The notes below the pieces were generated by a model. The model did not search any database and was not told the DNA's origin. It saw nothing but the letters and a program-made list of their open reading frames with translations. Shown here piece after piece: positions 1 through 6,210 of a stretch of DNA of 13,297 nt. Positions within the stretch are counted from its first letter, which is position 1. The number at the start of each line of letters is the position of its first letter. This DNA comes from Bacteroidales bacterium UBA1064 (GTDB taxonomy: Bacteria; Bacteroidota; Bacteroidia; Bacteroidales; Tenuifilaceae): contig DCDD01000194.1 in assembly GCA_002316235.1 (NCBI GenBank), forward strand, positions 1 through 13,297, written 5' to 3'. The position numbers were made by a program, and so were the translations under genes.

Positions 1-63
1 TTTAGAAATATTAACAACAAAAAAATAGGTGGCGGTACACTGACACAGCAATTATCGGGGTGA
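1..63 (+). pseudogene. Stub of a GT51-like peptidoglycan glycosyltransferase (3' end or remnant)
   Basis: Frame 1 is open from the window edge and reads FRNINNKKIGGGTLTQQLSG before a TGA at 61-63. The GGGTLTQQL core resembles the conserved GGSTITQQL signature of GT51 glycosyltransferases (MtgA and class A penicillin-binding proteins), including the upstream RN..(x)..K.I pattern. In that family the motif lies near the middle of the catalytic domain and is followed by well over 100 further residues, so a stop two residues later would leave an inactive protein. No other frame downstream restores a recognisable GT51 continuation; one frame stays open from about 60 to 240 but looks like AT-rich non-coding sequence. 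The remnant reading is inference from a 20-residue match, so the call is weak. Confidence 0.3.
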
Positions 64-193
64 ACAACAAAATTAATAAGCCAACAAATTTCAGAAATTT
101 TAACCTAACCAACGGGTTGGAATTATATGATGCAAAAAAAGAACATTTTTTTATACAGTTGCCAAATATTATATCTTTTTTTACGGATATAGC

Positions 194-201
194 TATCTTT
201 G
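194..201 (+). promoter_or_regulatory. Possible Bacteroidota -7 element upstream of the EEP-family gene
   Basis: TATCTTTG matches the TAnnTTTG -7 consensus exactly and lies 30 bases before the ATG at 232. No TTTG is found at the expected 19-21 base spacing upstream (the nearest TTG, at 159-161, is too far), so only half of the promoter is supported. Confidence 0.35.
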
Positions 202-231
202 TTCGGTCGTTTATCCTAAAATCACTTGATT

Positions 232-1275
232 ATGTATAGATTATTTCTACGGAATGTGCTGGCAGTATTTCTCATGCTTGTGGCTTTGGGTTATTCCGAG
301 GCTCAGGAAAAAAAAGCCTACAAGGTAAGCTGCATAGGTTTTTACAACCTGGAGAATCTTTTTGATACGTTGCCTGGTCCTAATGATGTTGAATTCACCC
401 CTGATGGCCCTAACAAGTGGAATTCCGAACGTTACTACCATAAGCTTAACAACATGGCAGAGGTTATAGCACAAATAGGTGACGAGATGTTCCCCGGAGG
501 GCCAGCGGTTCTCGGGGTCAGCGAAATTGAAAACCGGTTGGTGCTGGACGACCTGGTAAACACTCCTAGGTTAAAACAATCGAACTACCAAATTGTTCAC
601 TACGACTCGCCCGACAGACGAGGCGTTGATGTGGGTTTGCTATACCGCCCCGAGTTTTTCAAGGTTACCTCCCACCGATCGGTCAGGCTGAACATTCCAG
701 ACAACCCTGAATTCAGAACCAGGGATCAGCTGGTTGTTAGCGGCTTGCTTGATGGCGAAACCATTCATATTATTGTTAACCACTGGCCATCGAGAAGTGG
801 TGGGGAAAAACGTAGCCAGCCATACCGAATTGCAGCTGCTAAGCTCTCCCGCTCCATCATTGACTCAATTCGAGCAACCGATGCTGATGCCAAAATTATC
901 CTGATGGGCGACCTGAACGACGATCCCGACAGCAGGAGTATCATAGACTACCTTGGGGCAAAAAACAACGCTGACGGGCTGAGGTCAGGAGACCTTTTCA
1001 ACGTTATGGCCAGTCTTTACCGTGAGGGAATTGGAACTCTTGCCTACCAGGACTCTTGGAATCTTTTTGATAATATCATAATCACACAGCCCTTGCTTGG
1101 CAAGGACAGAACCAGCTGGGTATTTTATAAGGCAAAGGTGTTCAACAAACCATTTTTAAGGCAAACTAGCGGGCAATATGCTGGGTACCCTTTCAGAACC
1201 TATGTGGGTGCAAATTACTCGGGTGGCTACTCCGACCATTTTCCCGTTTACATATTCCTTATCAAGGAAAAGTAG
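232..1275 (+). CDS. Secreted endonuclease/exonuclease/phosphatase-fold protein
   Basis: This 347-residue protein has the full set of EEP-superfamily metal-dependent phosphodiesterase motifs. They are FYNLENLFD (N39, E41), a GVSEIENR segment (E98/E100), NHWPSR (H184), GDLNDDP (D227, N229) and a C-terminal SDHFP (D335, H336). Residues 1 to about 25 form a signal peptide with a hydrophobic core ending SEAQ, so it should act in the periplasm or outside the cell. The substrate cannot be read from sequence: family members cleave nucleic acids, sugar phosphates or phospholipids. The ATG at 232 is preferred over an in-frame TTG at 226 because it gives a normal signal peptide and lies 30 bases after a -7 element. 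It appears to be a single-gene unit, since nearly 300 bases separate it from the flippase. Confidence 0.85.
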   Translation: MYRLFLRNVLAVFLMLVALGYSEAQEKKAYKVSCIGFYNLENLFDTLPGPNDVEFTPDGPNKWNSERYYHKLNNMAEVIAQIGDEMFPGGPAVLGVSEIENRLVLDDLVNTPRLKQSNYQIVHYDSPDRRGVDVGLLYRPEFFKVTSHRSVRLNIPDNPEFRTRDQLVVSGLLDGETIHIIVNHWPSRSGGEKRSQPYRIAAAKLSRSIIDSIRATDADAKIILMGDLNDDPDSRSIIDYLGAKNNADGLRSGDLFNVMASLYREGIGTLAYQDSWNLFDNIIITQPLLGKDRTSWVFYKAKVFNKPFLRQTSGQYAGYPFRTYVGANYSGGYSDHFPVYIFLIKEK

Positions 1276-1288
1276 CAAACTTGTTTAA

Positions 1289-1556
1289 TCAGCACCCCTG
1301 CCAGGTATAACCACGCATCAGCAGGTCAAGTGCAGGAAAATCTCCCAGATGAAACCTGCTGCCAGCACCAAGTATGCTACATACCCTATCTTTTAGCCAT
1401 ATGTTGGCAATAATAGTTTCGGTATGAAGTGAACGCAAGCATAATGGTAGCTGAATTATAGCCAGATAGGCCTCGGCCACATCAACATTGCCGGGCTCTA
1501 TCCTATTTATTCATTTTGGCAAAATATTCTTTAAAGCATTCACGTTTAGGTATCAT
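1289..1556 (-). pseudogene. Possible broken minus-strand gene of unknown family
   Basis: This covers most of the 298-base gap between the EEP gene and the flippase. On the minus strand an ATG at 1556 opens MIPKRECFKEYFAKMNK and stops at 1503. Another frame, open from 1510 down to a stop at 1289, continues with IEPGNVDVAEAYLAIIQLPL and about 50 more residues, ending RGYTWQGC. One shift near 1503-1513 would join them into a protein of roughly 87 residues. The downstream part has codon choice like the neighbouring genes (GCC, GGC, CTG, AGG) and higher GC than the other gaps. I do not recognise the family. It could be a decayed gene, a small gene with a real frameshift, or chance. Confidence 0.3.
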
Positions 1557-1573
1557 TTAAAGCGTAGCCGGAT

Positions 1574-3052
1574 GTGAAAAAAATACCCGAAGTTTCCAAC
1601 CGCTTCTTTTCAACCAACCTGTTTTTACTACTTCTGCTTAACCTGATTGTTAAGCCGTTCTGGATTTTTGGCATAGACAGGTCGGCTCAAAATGCCTTGG
1701 GGGCAAGTGATTACGGGTTGTACTATGCCCTGTTCAACTTCACCCTAATTTTCAACATTCTACTCGATTGCGGGGTAACCAACTTCAACAACAGGGAAAT
1801 AAGCTTTCATCCGCAACTTGCCGGTAAGTACTTCGCCAACATCCTTTCCATCAAGCTAATGCTGTCTGTGGTGTATGTGGCGATAACAGTGGCTGTTGCA
1901 CTGGGTATGGGATATGGGCATCATCAACTTGGCCTGCTATTCATACTAGCAGTCAACCAGTTTTTATCGTCCCTGGTAATGTTTATAAGGTCAAACCTCA
2001 ACGCCCTTCATCATTTTGGCCTAGATAGCGTGCTGTCGGTGCTGGATAAGCTCATCATGATTCTGCTGGGCTCGGTACTTCTTTGGACCCCCCTCAGAAA
2101 GAATTTCACCATAGAAGCATTTGCTGTAGCTCAAACCTTGTCGTACATGGCAACCGTTGCGGTATCGCTAATATTTCTTACACGAACAACGGGCAGGCTT
2201 CGGATTAAATTCGACAGGGTTTTATCCCTTAGCATGTTAAAAAATAGCTTGCCATACGCCCTGATGGTTTTGCTGATGACGGCCTACAGCCGTTTAGACT
2301 CAGTGGTAATAGACCGGCTGTTGCTCAACGGCAGCGAAGCGGCAGGAATATACGCTCAGGCATTCAGGCTGCTCGATGCCGCCAATATGCTTCCATTTCT
2401 TTTTGCTTCACTTTTACTCCCAATTTTCTCAGGCATGATCAAGCAAAAAAGGGAGTTCGGCCCTTTCCTTAATTTTTCCTTCCTGCTACTGGTGGTGCCG
2501 GTAGTAGCCATTGCGATTCCAACAATTGCCCACAGGGCGCCAATTATAAACCTTCTTTACCACGAACATGTTGATTTATCCGCTCCGGTTCTGGGGCTGC
2601 TTATGATTTCTTACATCTTCATTTCAGTGGGTTACGTGTTCGGAACACTGCTTACCGCGAATGGGAATATCAAGGAGCTCAACATCGTTTCAGGAGCTGC
2701 CGTTGTTGTTTGCCTTTCTGTCCAGATAACGCTCGTGCCCAGATTTGGGGTAACTGGTGCGGCAATTGGCAACATGGTCGTAAACTTCCTGGTAGCTGTT
2801 GCACAGGTTACTATTTCCCTCAAAAAGTTTCGCCTCACTCCTGACAGAACGATGGTTTTTCGCTTTTTAGCCTACCTTCTATTTTGTCCACTGGCCACTG
2901 TTTCCATTTTAAATCTGCATCTGGGCATGGCTTTCTCGTATGTTTTGTCCATTGCGGTATCTCTTGGTTTTGCCTTAGTGCTAAAGCTAATTGATATAAA
3001 ACAACTTCTCGCCACCTTCACCACTGAAAATACTCCTAACATGAAGGGGTGA
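1574..3052 (+). CDS. Polysaccharide flippase, Wzx/MATE-like (MOP superfamily)
   Basis: This 492-residue protein is hydrophobic along its whole length, with about 12-14 predicted membrane segments. That is the size and composition of lipid-linked oligosaccharide flippases, which move undecaprenyl-linked glycans across the inner membrane for capsule, O-antigen or exopolysaccharide synthesis. Typical features are an N-terminal run in which the first helix leads into LGASDYGLYYALFNF (about 42-56). A central segment, SRLDSVVIDRLL (239-250), is followed by AAGIYAQAFRLLDA, the usual R/D-bearing helix in this family. The start is a GTG at 1574: an in-frame TAG at 1565 leaves nothing upstream, and the ATG at 1572 is out of frame and followed at once by a stop. 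No glycosyltransferases or polymerase lie next to it, so it is an isolated flippase and its substrate is unknown. Confidence 0.85.
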   Translation: MKKIPEVSNRFFSTNLFLLLLLNLIVKPFWIFGIDRSAQNALGASDYGLYYALFNFTLIFNILLDCGVTNFNNREISFHPQLAGKYFANILSIKLMLSVVYVAITVAVALGMGYGHHQLGLLFILAVNQFLSSLVMFIRSNLNALHHFGLDSVLSVLDKLIMILLGSVLLWTPLRKNFTIEAFAVAQTLSYMATVAVSLIFLTRTTGRLRIKFDRVLSLSMLKNSLPYALMVLLMTAYSRLDSVVIDRLLLNGSEAAGIYAQAFRLLDAANMLPFLFASLLLPIFSGMIKQKREFGPFLNFSFLLLVVPVVAIAIPTIAHRAPIINLLYHEHVDLSAPVLGLLMISYIFISVGYVFGTLLTANGNIKELNIVSGAAVVVCLSVQITLVPRFGVTGAAIGNMVVNFLVAVAQVTISLKKFRLTPDRTMVFRFLAYLLFCPLATVSILNLHLGMAFSYVLSIAVSLGFALVLKLIDIKQLLATFTTENTPNMKG

Positions 3053-3159
3053 AATCATCATTTTTCATTTACCGGTTCATTATTGAAGCATACGAAAACT
3101 CATAAGGATACACGCTGCCACAAAACATTAGTAGTGATGGACAGCTTCCTTAAAGAAAT

Positions 3160-3191
3160 TTTGCACATTTAAAAACAAACTTATATCTTTA
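3160..3191 (+). promoter_or_regulatory. Bacteroidota-type promoter for the first SiaC-like gene
   Basis: A TTTG at 3160-3163 and TATCTTTA at 3184-3191 are separated by exactly 20 bases. This matches the TTTG-N19/21-TAnnTTTG consensus except for the final base. Transcription would start roughly 25 bases before the ATG at 3221, giving a short leader. Confidence 0.55.
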
Positions 3192-3220
3192 TGGGCTTTA
3201 AGAAATTCAGGTAAATAACG

Positions 3221-3733
3221 ATGGGCATACTAGTTGAAAAAAGTGCCGATTGTCCGTATATCAATTTTTCGGAGGATGGGATTCTGGAAATAGAAGGAAG
3301 GTCCATTACCGAAGACCCCTTTACCTTTTGGCAACCTCTTTTAGAATGGGTTGAAACCTACACGAAGCATCCGTCTCCAAAAACTGAGGTAATTATTTAC
3401 ATGGAGTACTCCAACAGTAGCTCCAATAAGTACATCAACGAGCTACTACGAAAGCTGGAGGAGTGCCATCGCAAAACATCCAGCGTACGGGTTACCTGGC
3501 GGTACGAACAGGACGACGAGTCGATTTACCAGCTCGGAAGGGATTTTGAATCCATGCTTCACGTCCCGTTTGAGTTTATAGAGGTGAACACCAGCGCCGA
3601 TAGCTCAAAACGGATTAGGGTTAAGAACAAAAGCAACGGTAGCGAAGCTATAATTACCCATAGATACTGGGAAGCTATTGTACGGAATGGGCATGGCGAG
3701 GACTACCAGATACTTCAGGAATTTTCCAACTAG
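3221..3733 (+). CDS. SiaC-like regulatory phosphoprotein (DUF1987), long paralog with Ser in place of the phospho-acceptor Thr
   Basis: Residues 8-121 form a DUF1987/SiaC domain: PYINFSEDGILEIEGRSI (12-29), a central EYSNSSSNK (62-70), and TWRYEQDDESI (92-102). In Pseudomonas aeruginosa, SiaC is phosphorylated by SiaB on Thr68 of an N-T-S-S motif, dephosphorylated by SiaA, and in the unphosphorylated state binds the diguanylate cyclase SiaD. Here Ser66 aligns with that Thr, within N-S-S-S. Ser could still be phosphorylated. After the domain comes a tail of about 48 residues (123-170), rich in Lys/Arg/Ser at its start, that SiaC proteins of about 125-130 residues normally lack. The gene heads a plus-strand group with a good promoter, and its neighbour is a second SiaC paralog. 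No SiaA, SiaB or cyclase gene is within the window, so the partner is unknown. Confidence 0.8.
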   Translation: MGILVEKSADCPYINFSEDGILEIEGRSITEDPFTFWQPLLEWVETYTKHPSPKTEVIIYMEYSNSSSNKYINELLRKLEECHRKTSSVRVTWRYEQDDESIYQLGRDFESMLHVPFEFIEVNTSADSSKRIRVKNKSNGSEAIITHRYWEAIVRNGHGEDYQILQEFSN

Positions 3734-3744
3734 CATAATTTTTG

Positions 3745-3752
3745 CATATTTG
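3745..3752 (+). promoter_or_regulatory. Possible -7 element for the second SiaC-like gene
   Basis: CATATTTG lies 20 bases before the ATG at 3773 and differs from TAnnTTTG only in its first base. A matching -33 TTTG is not clear; only TTTT is seen near 3722-3725. If real, the second paralog can be transcribed separately from the first. Confidence 0.3.
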
Positions 3753-3772
3753 CCCCAATAAAAATTTTGTAG

Positions 3773-4162
3773 ATGCTAAAACTCGAGCTCAAGGAAACCG
3801 CAACAACCCCCTACATCAACTTTGACCCTACAAGCGGGGTTATAAGGATGGAGGGCAGGTCGATTCCCGAAAATGTTATTGATTTCTACCAGCCCATTCT
3901 TGGATGGGTGGAGGAATACGGTAAAAATATTCAACCCGAAACCACCGTCCATTTGAAATTCGAGTACTTCAACACCAGCTCCTCGAAACGAATTTTTGAC
4001 CTGATGAAAAAGTTCGAAAAGATTGGCATTGAAACCGGTACGAAAGTTACCATCAACTGGTACTATGAGGAGGATGACGAAGACATATTTTTTGCAGGCA
4101 ACGACTACAAGGCGCTCATCAACAAGGTGGAGTTCAACCTGATTGAGATTAAACCCAGCTAA
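3773..4162 (+). CDS. SiaC-like regulatory phosphoprotein (DUF1987), canonical copy
   Basis: This 129-residue protein is a DUF1987 domain and little else. It has PYINFDPTSGVIRMEGRSIP (13-32), EYFNTSSSKRI (64-74) with Thr68, and NWYYEEDDEDI (95-105). Thr68 sits at the same position number as the phosphorylated Thr of P. aeruginosa SiaC, within the same N-T-S-S context. By family knowledge it is a small cytoplasmic switch whose phosphorylation controls binding to a partner, a diguanylate cyclase in Pseudomonas. In Bacteroidota the partner is not established. It lies 39 bases after the longer paralog and 52 bases before sufE, on the same strand. The two copies align along the domain, with shared PYINF, EGRSI, QP(L/I)L.WVE, EY.N.SS.K and DDE.I, so they probably arose by duplication. 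Confidence 0.85.
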   Translation: MLKLELKETATTPYINFDPTSGVIRMEGRSIPENVIDFYQPILGWVEEYGKNIQPETTVHLKFEYFNTSSSKRIFDLMKKFEKIGIETGTKVTINWYYEEDDEDIFFAGNDYKALINKVEFNLIEIKPS

Positions 4163-4214
4163 AAGCATTTCGTTCTGTTTACAAGCACGCATACAACAAA
4201 ATAATTCACATACA

Positions 4215-4655
4215 ATGACCCTTAATGAGGTTCAGGATGCCATAGTTGAGGATTTCAGCATTTCCAACGATTGGATGGATCGCTACCAGCAGCTCATAGA
4301 GCTGGGTAAGGAGCTGCCCCCAATTGACGAAAAGAAACGCACCGACCAGTACCTGATAAACGGGTGTCAGAGTAAGGTTTGGCTGGATGCCGAGCTGCGT
4401 GACGGAAGGATTTTCTTCTCAGCCGACAGCGATGCCATAATCACCAAGGGGATAGTGTCGCTGCTCATCAAGGTACTCTCGGGTAGAACTCCCGAGGAAA
4501 TCATCAACGCCGACCTATACTTCATTGACAAAATTGGATTAAGGGAGAACCTCTCACCTACCCGCAGCAACGGCCTTGTGGCCATGGTTAAGCAGATGCG
4601 CATGTACGCACTCGCCTACCAAACCAAACTTAACCAGCAAAAGGATAACCATTAA
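4215..4655 (+). CDS. sufE: SufE, cysteine desulfurase sulfur acceptor
   Basis: SufE takes persulfide sulfur from the cysteine desulfurase SufS and passes it to the SufBCD scaffold for iron-sulfur cluster assembly in the cytoplasm. The 146-residue product has the usual length. The acceptor cysteine is Cys51 in NGCQSKVWL, the same position number as in E. coli SufE. Other family features are the opening .DW..RY..LIELGKELP (19-35) and the YFIDKIGL..NLSPTRSNGL region (97-116) toward the C terminus. The ATG at 4215 is chosen. A longer in-frame reading from 4143 would overlap the preceding gene and add 24 residues unlike the family. No other suf genes are visible nearby. Fifty-two bases separate it from the SiaC-like gene and I see no promoter in the gap, so co-transcription is plausible. 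Confidence 0.92.
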   Translation: MTLNEVQDAIVEDFSISNDWMDRYQQLIELGKELPPIDEKKRTDQYLINGCQSKVWLDAELRDGRIFFSADSDAIITKGIVSLLIKVLSGRTPEEIINADLYFIDKIGLRENLSPTRSNGLVAMVKQMRMYALAYQTKLNQQKDNH

Positions 4656-4679
4656 CAACTGGGGAAGCCTATTAATTCT

Positions 4680-4733
4680 CCCACCACAGGTTGACTTAGC
4701 ACGATGAACTTATGCTCAGCTGAAGCTGGTGGG
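4680..4733. repeat. Inverted repeat with nested hairpins downstream of sufE
   Basis: CCCACCA at 4680-4686 is exactly complementary to TGGTGGG at 4727-4733. Within the 40-base loop lie AGCA (4698-4701) with TGCT (4713-4716), and CAGC-TGAA-GCTG (4717-4728). The last hairpin shares two bases with the outer right arm, so both cannot form completely at once. No T-run follows (GGGTAAAAG), so it does not look like a standard terminator. It sits in the 191-base gap between sufE and the MORN-repeat gene and could be a structured 3' end, a small RNA or chance. Confidence 0.4.
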
Positions 4734-4846
4734 TAAAAGTTCTGGCGATTAATCCGATAGCCTGTTGTTTACGCGATACTCATCTTTCTCTTTTTAAAAG
4801 TTCCATTTATAACTTGAATCCATCATCAATAAAAAAGTTTACACCA

Positions 4847-5134
4847 ATGCTCGAAAAAAAACTTTACGCTAACGGACAGCCTGTTTACAAGTTGGCCGAT
4901 GGAATGCTAATTTTTTACTACAAAAACGGGACAGTAAAGGCTGAAGGGCCATATCCTGACAACATGATGGAGGGAGAATGGCGTTTTTACAGGGAGTCGG
5001 GTCAACTTTGGCAAATCGGAAATTTCAAAAACAACCAAAAACATGGTTCCTGGATACGGTATGACAGGAATAACAACGTGGAGTACCAAGAGACTTTTGA
5101 ACACAACAAGGCCGTAAACCCTAAACGTCGGTAA
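4847..5134 (+). CDS. YwqK/MORN-repeat family protein, small
   Basis: The 95-residue product is built from MORN-type repeats (the MORN_2/YwqK pattern). One repeat is YYKNGTVKAEGPY (about 24-36). The next is GEWRFYRESGQLWQIGNFKN (43-62). A third is HGSWIRYDRNNNVEYQETF (66-84). Each has the G.w..Y...G.l...g.y arrangement of a beta-hairpin repeat. There is no signal peptide or membrane segment, so it is probably cytoplasmic. Databases often label this family as toxin-antitoxin YwqK-like, but nothing here looks like a toxin partner and the function is unknown. The ATG at 4847 is preferred to a TTG at 4814, which would add 11 residues outside the repeats. The surrounding gaps (191 and 226 bases) suggest a single-gene unit. 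Confidence 0.7.
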   Translation: MLEKKLYANGQPVYKLADGMLIFYYKNGTVKAEGPYPDNMMEGEWRFYRESGQLWQIGNFKNNQKHGSWIRYDRNNNVEYQETFEHNKAVNPKRR

Positions 5135-5360
5135 CACTATTCTCATGTTTTACATGAAAGATATGGCTAACTGCCTCAGTATATAGGTTTATAAAAAAAT
5201 CACCCTCCATGCAGCATTCCGCATCGGATAGAAGTCTATTGAAAAGATAAATGTATTTTCCACGGAGCAAAAATGATTTTCTTTTTAAGCCAAAGGCTAA
5301 GCCTGCTACTTACAGGGATACATCGATTTGAAGTAAAAATCTTTCTAAAAAGAGTAAACC

Positions 5361-6083
5361 ATGAGAAGATTTATGATTACCGGCACATTTGCCCTGATGA
5401 CTTCAATGGGCAGCTATGCGTACGCGCAGGGACAAGTTACAATCCAAAACGACAGCAAGGATTTTGTAGGGGTAAAGAATAGCATCTCCGCTACAGTAAA
5501 CCTCTACCAGGCTTCCACATACAAGGTTGAGATAACAACCAGCCAGAAGGTAGCCGACAAGCTGGAGATTTCGGTAGAAAACGGTCTGCTGAGCATCAGG
5601 GAGAAGGACCAATCATGGAATCATTGGAGTTGCAGCAACAACACAGATGACGAGGTGGTGGTAAACGTTTGGTCTCCTAAATATTCAACGCTTGAAATAA
5701 ACGGTTCGGGCGATATGCTTGCAAAAACCCCCATCAAAACAAACGAAATTGAGGTAAAGGTTAACGGTAGCGGCGATGTAAAAATAAATGAGCTGGAAGC
5801 CGAAAAAGTTTCCCTCAAGACAAACGGCTCGGGCGATATTGCCGTAAGTGGGAAAAAGGAGGCATCAACGCTGGTAATCAAAATCAACGGTTCGGGCGAT
5901 ATTGATACCCGCAACCTGGTTACCAGGGTAGCCGACGTAGCCATTACCGGTTCGGGTGATGTTTCGGCCAACGTACTGGAAAAATTTACCGCCAACTCTG
6001 TTGGTAGCGGCGATATTTACCTCTCAGGAAACCCACAAGTTGATGCAAAGATATTAGGTTCGGGTGAGATAGTCCGTAAGTAG
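5361..6083 (+). CDS. Secreted GIN-domain (DUF2807) beta-repeat protein
   Basis: This 240-residue protein starts with a signal peptide (1 to about 23, ending YAYAQ). The rest is a DUF2807 'head GIN' domain, which folds as a right-handed beta-helix-like stack. From residue 114 on, a G-S-G-D/E turn recurs seven times: codon positions 5700, 5763, 5823, 5886, 5946, 6000 and 6054. Rungs are 21, 20, 21, 20, 18 and 18 residues long. The last copy has Glu instead of Asp. The family is common at the Bacteroidota cell surface. A role in adhesion is only suggested by its database name, and the molecular function is not known. There is no lipobox or type IX sorting domain, so it should be periplasmic or released. 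It converges with the serine ammonia-lyase gene across 114 bases. Confidence 0.85.
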   Translation: MRRFMITGTFALMTSMGSYAYAQGQVTIQNDSKDFVGVKNSISATVNLYQASTYKVEITTSQKVADKLEISVENGLLSIREKDQSWNHWSCSNNTDDEVVVNVWSPKYSTLEINGSGDMLAKTPIKTNEIEVKVNGSGDVKINELEAEKVSLKTNGSGDIAVSGKKEASTLVIKINGSGDIDTRNLVTRVADVAITGSGDVSANVLEKFTANSVGSGDIYLSGNPQVDAKILGSGEIVRK

Positions 6084-6177
6084 CATCAAGCAACAACACG
6101 AATAGGTTTAAGTGAAAATAGAGGTTTTGCTGAAATGGCAGGGCAAAGGGAGCAATTCCGATGCCTTTCCATTTTTG

Positions 6178-6210
6178 AAAAAAAACTGCACCATTGCCTA
6201 TTCGAATGGT
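6178..6210 (-). terminator. Candidate intrinsic terminator of the serine ammonia-lyase gene
   Basis: Read on the minus strand, ACCATT (6210-6205) and AATGGT (6195-6190) form a 6-bp stem with a 9-base loop. Four bases (GCAG) follow, then eight T's (6185-6178). The stop codon lies in the loop. The stem has only two G-C pairs, so the hairpin is weak, but the T-run and position are right. Confidence 0.4.

Noticed and set aside
60..240. Frame of about 60 codons running into the EEP gene start
   Set aside because: Its composition is AT-rich with runs of Phe/Ile/Lys/Asn, the start is a GTG, and it overlaps the promoter and ATG of the real gene.
3776..4192. Minus-strand frame of 138 codons opposite the second SiaC gene
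   Set aside because: It is antisense to a clear DUF1987 gene and resembles no protein; it reflects that gene's codon structure.
4143..4214. Longer SufE start overlapping the second SiaC gene
   Set aside because: It adds 24 non-family residues; the ATG at 4215 places the acceptor Cys at position 51 as in known SufE.
4814..4846. TTG start for the MORN-repeat protein
   Set aside because: The ATG at 4847 begins directly at the repeat region; the extra 11 residues add nothing recognisable.
5143..5157. Palindrome TCATGT-TTT-ACATGA after the MORN-repeat gene
   Set aside because: The stem is AT-rich with a 3-base loop and no T-run on the plus strand, so neither a terminator nor an operator can be supported.
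5621..5995. Minus-strand frame of 124 codons opposite the GIN-domain repeats
   Set aside because: Its repeated ISPEP pattern is simply the antisense of the GSGD repeats.
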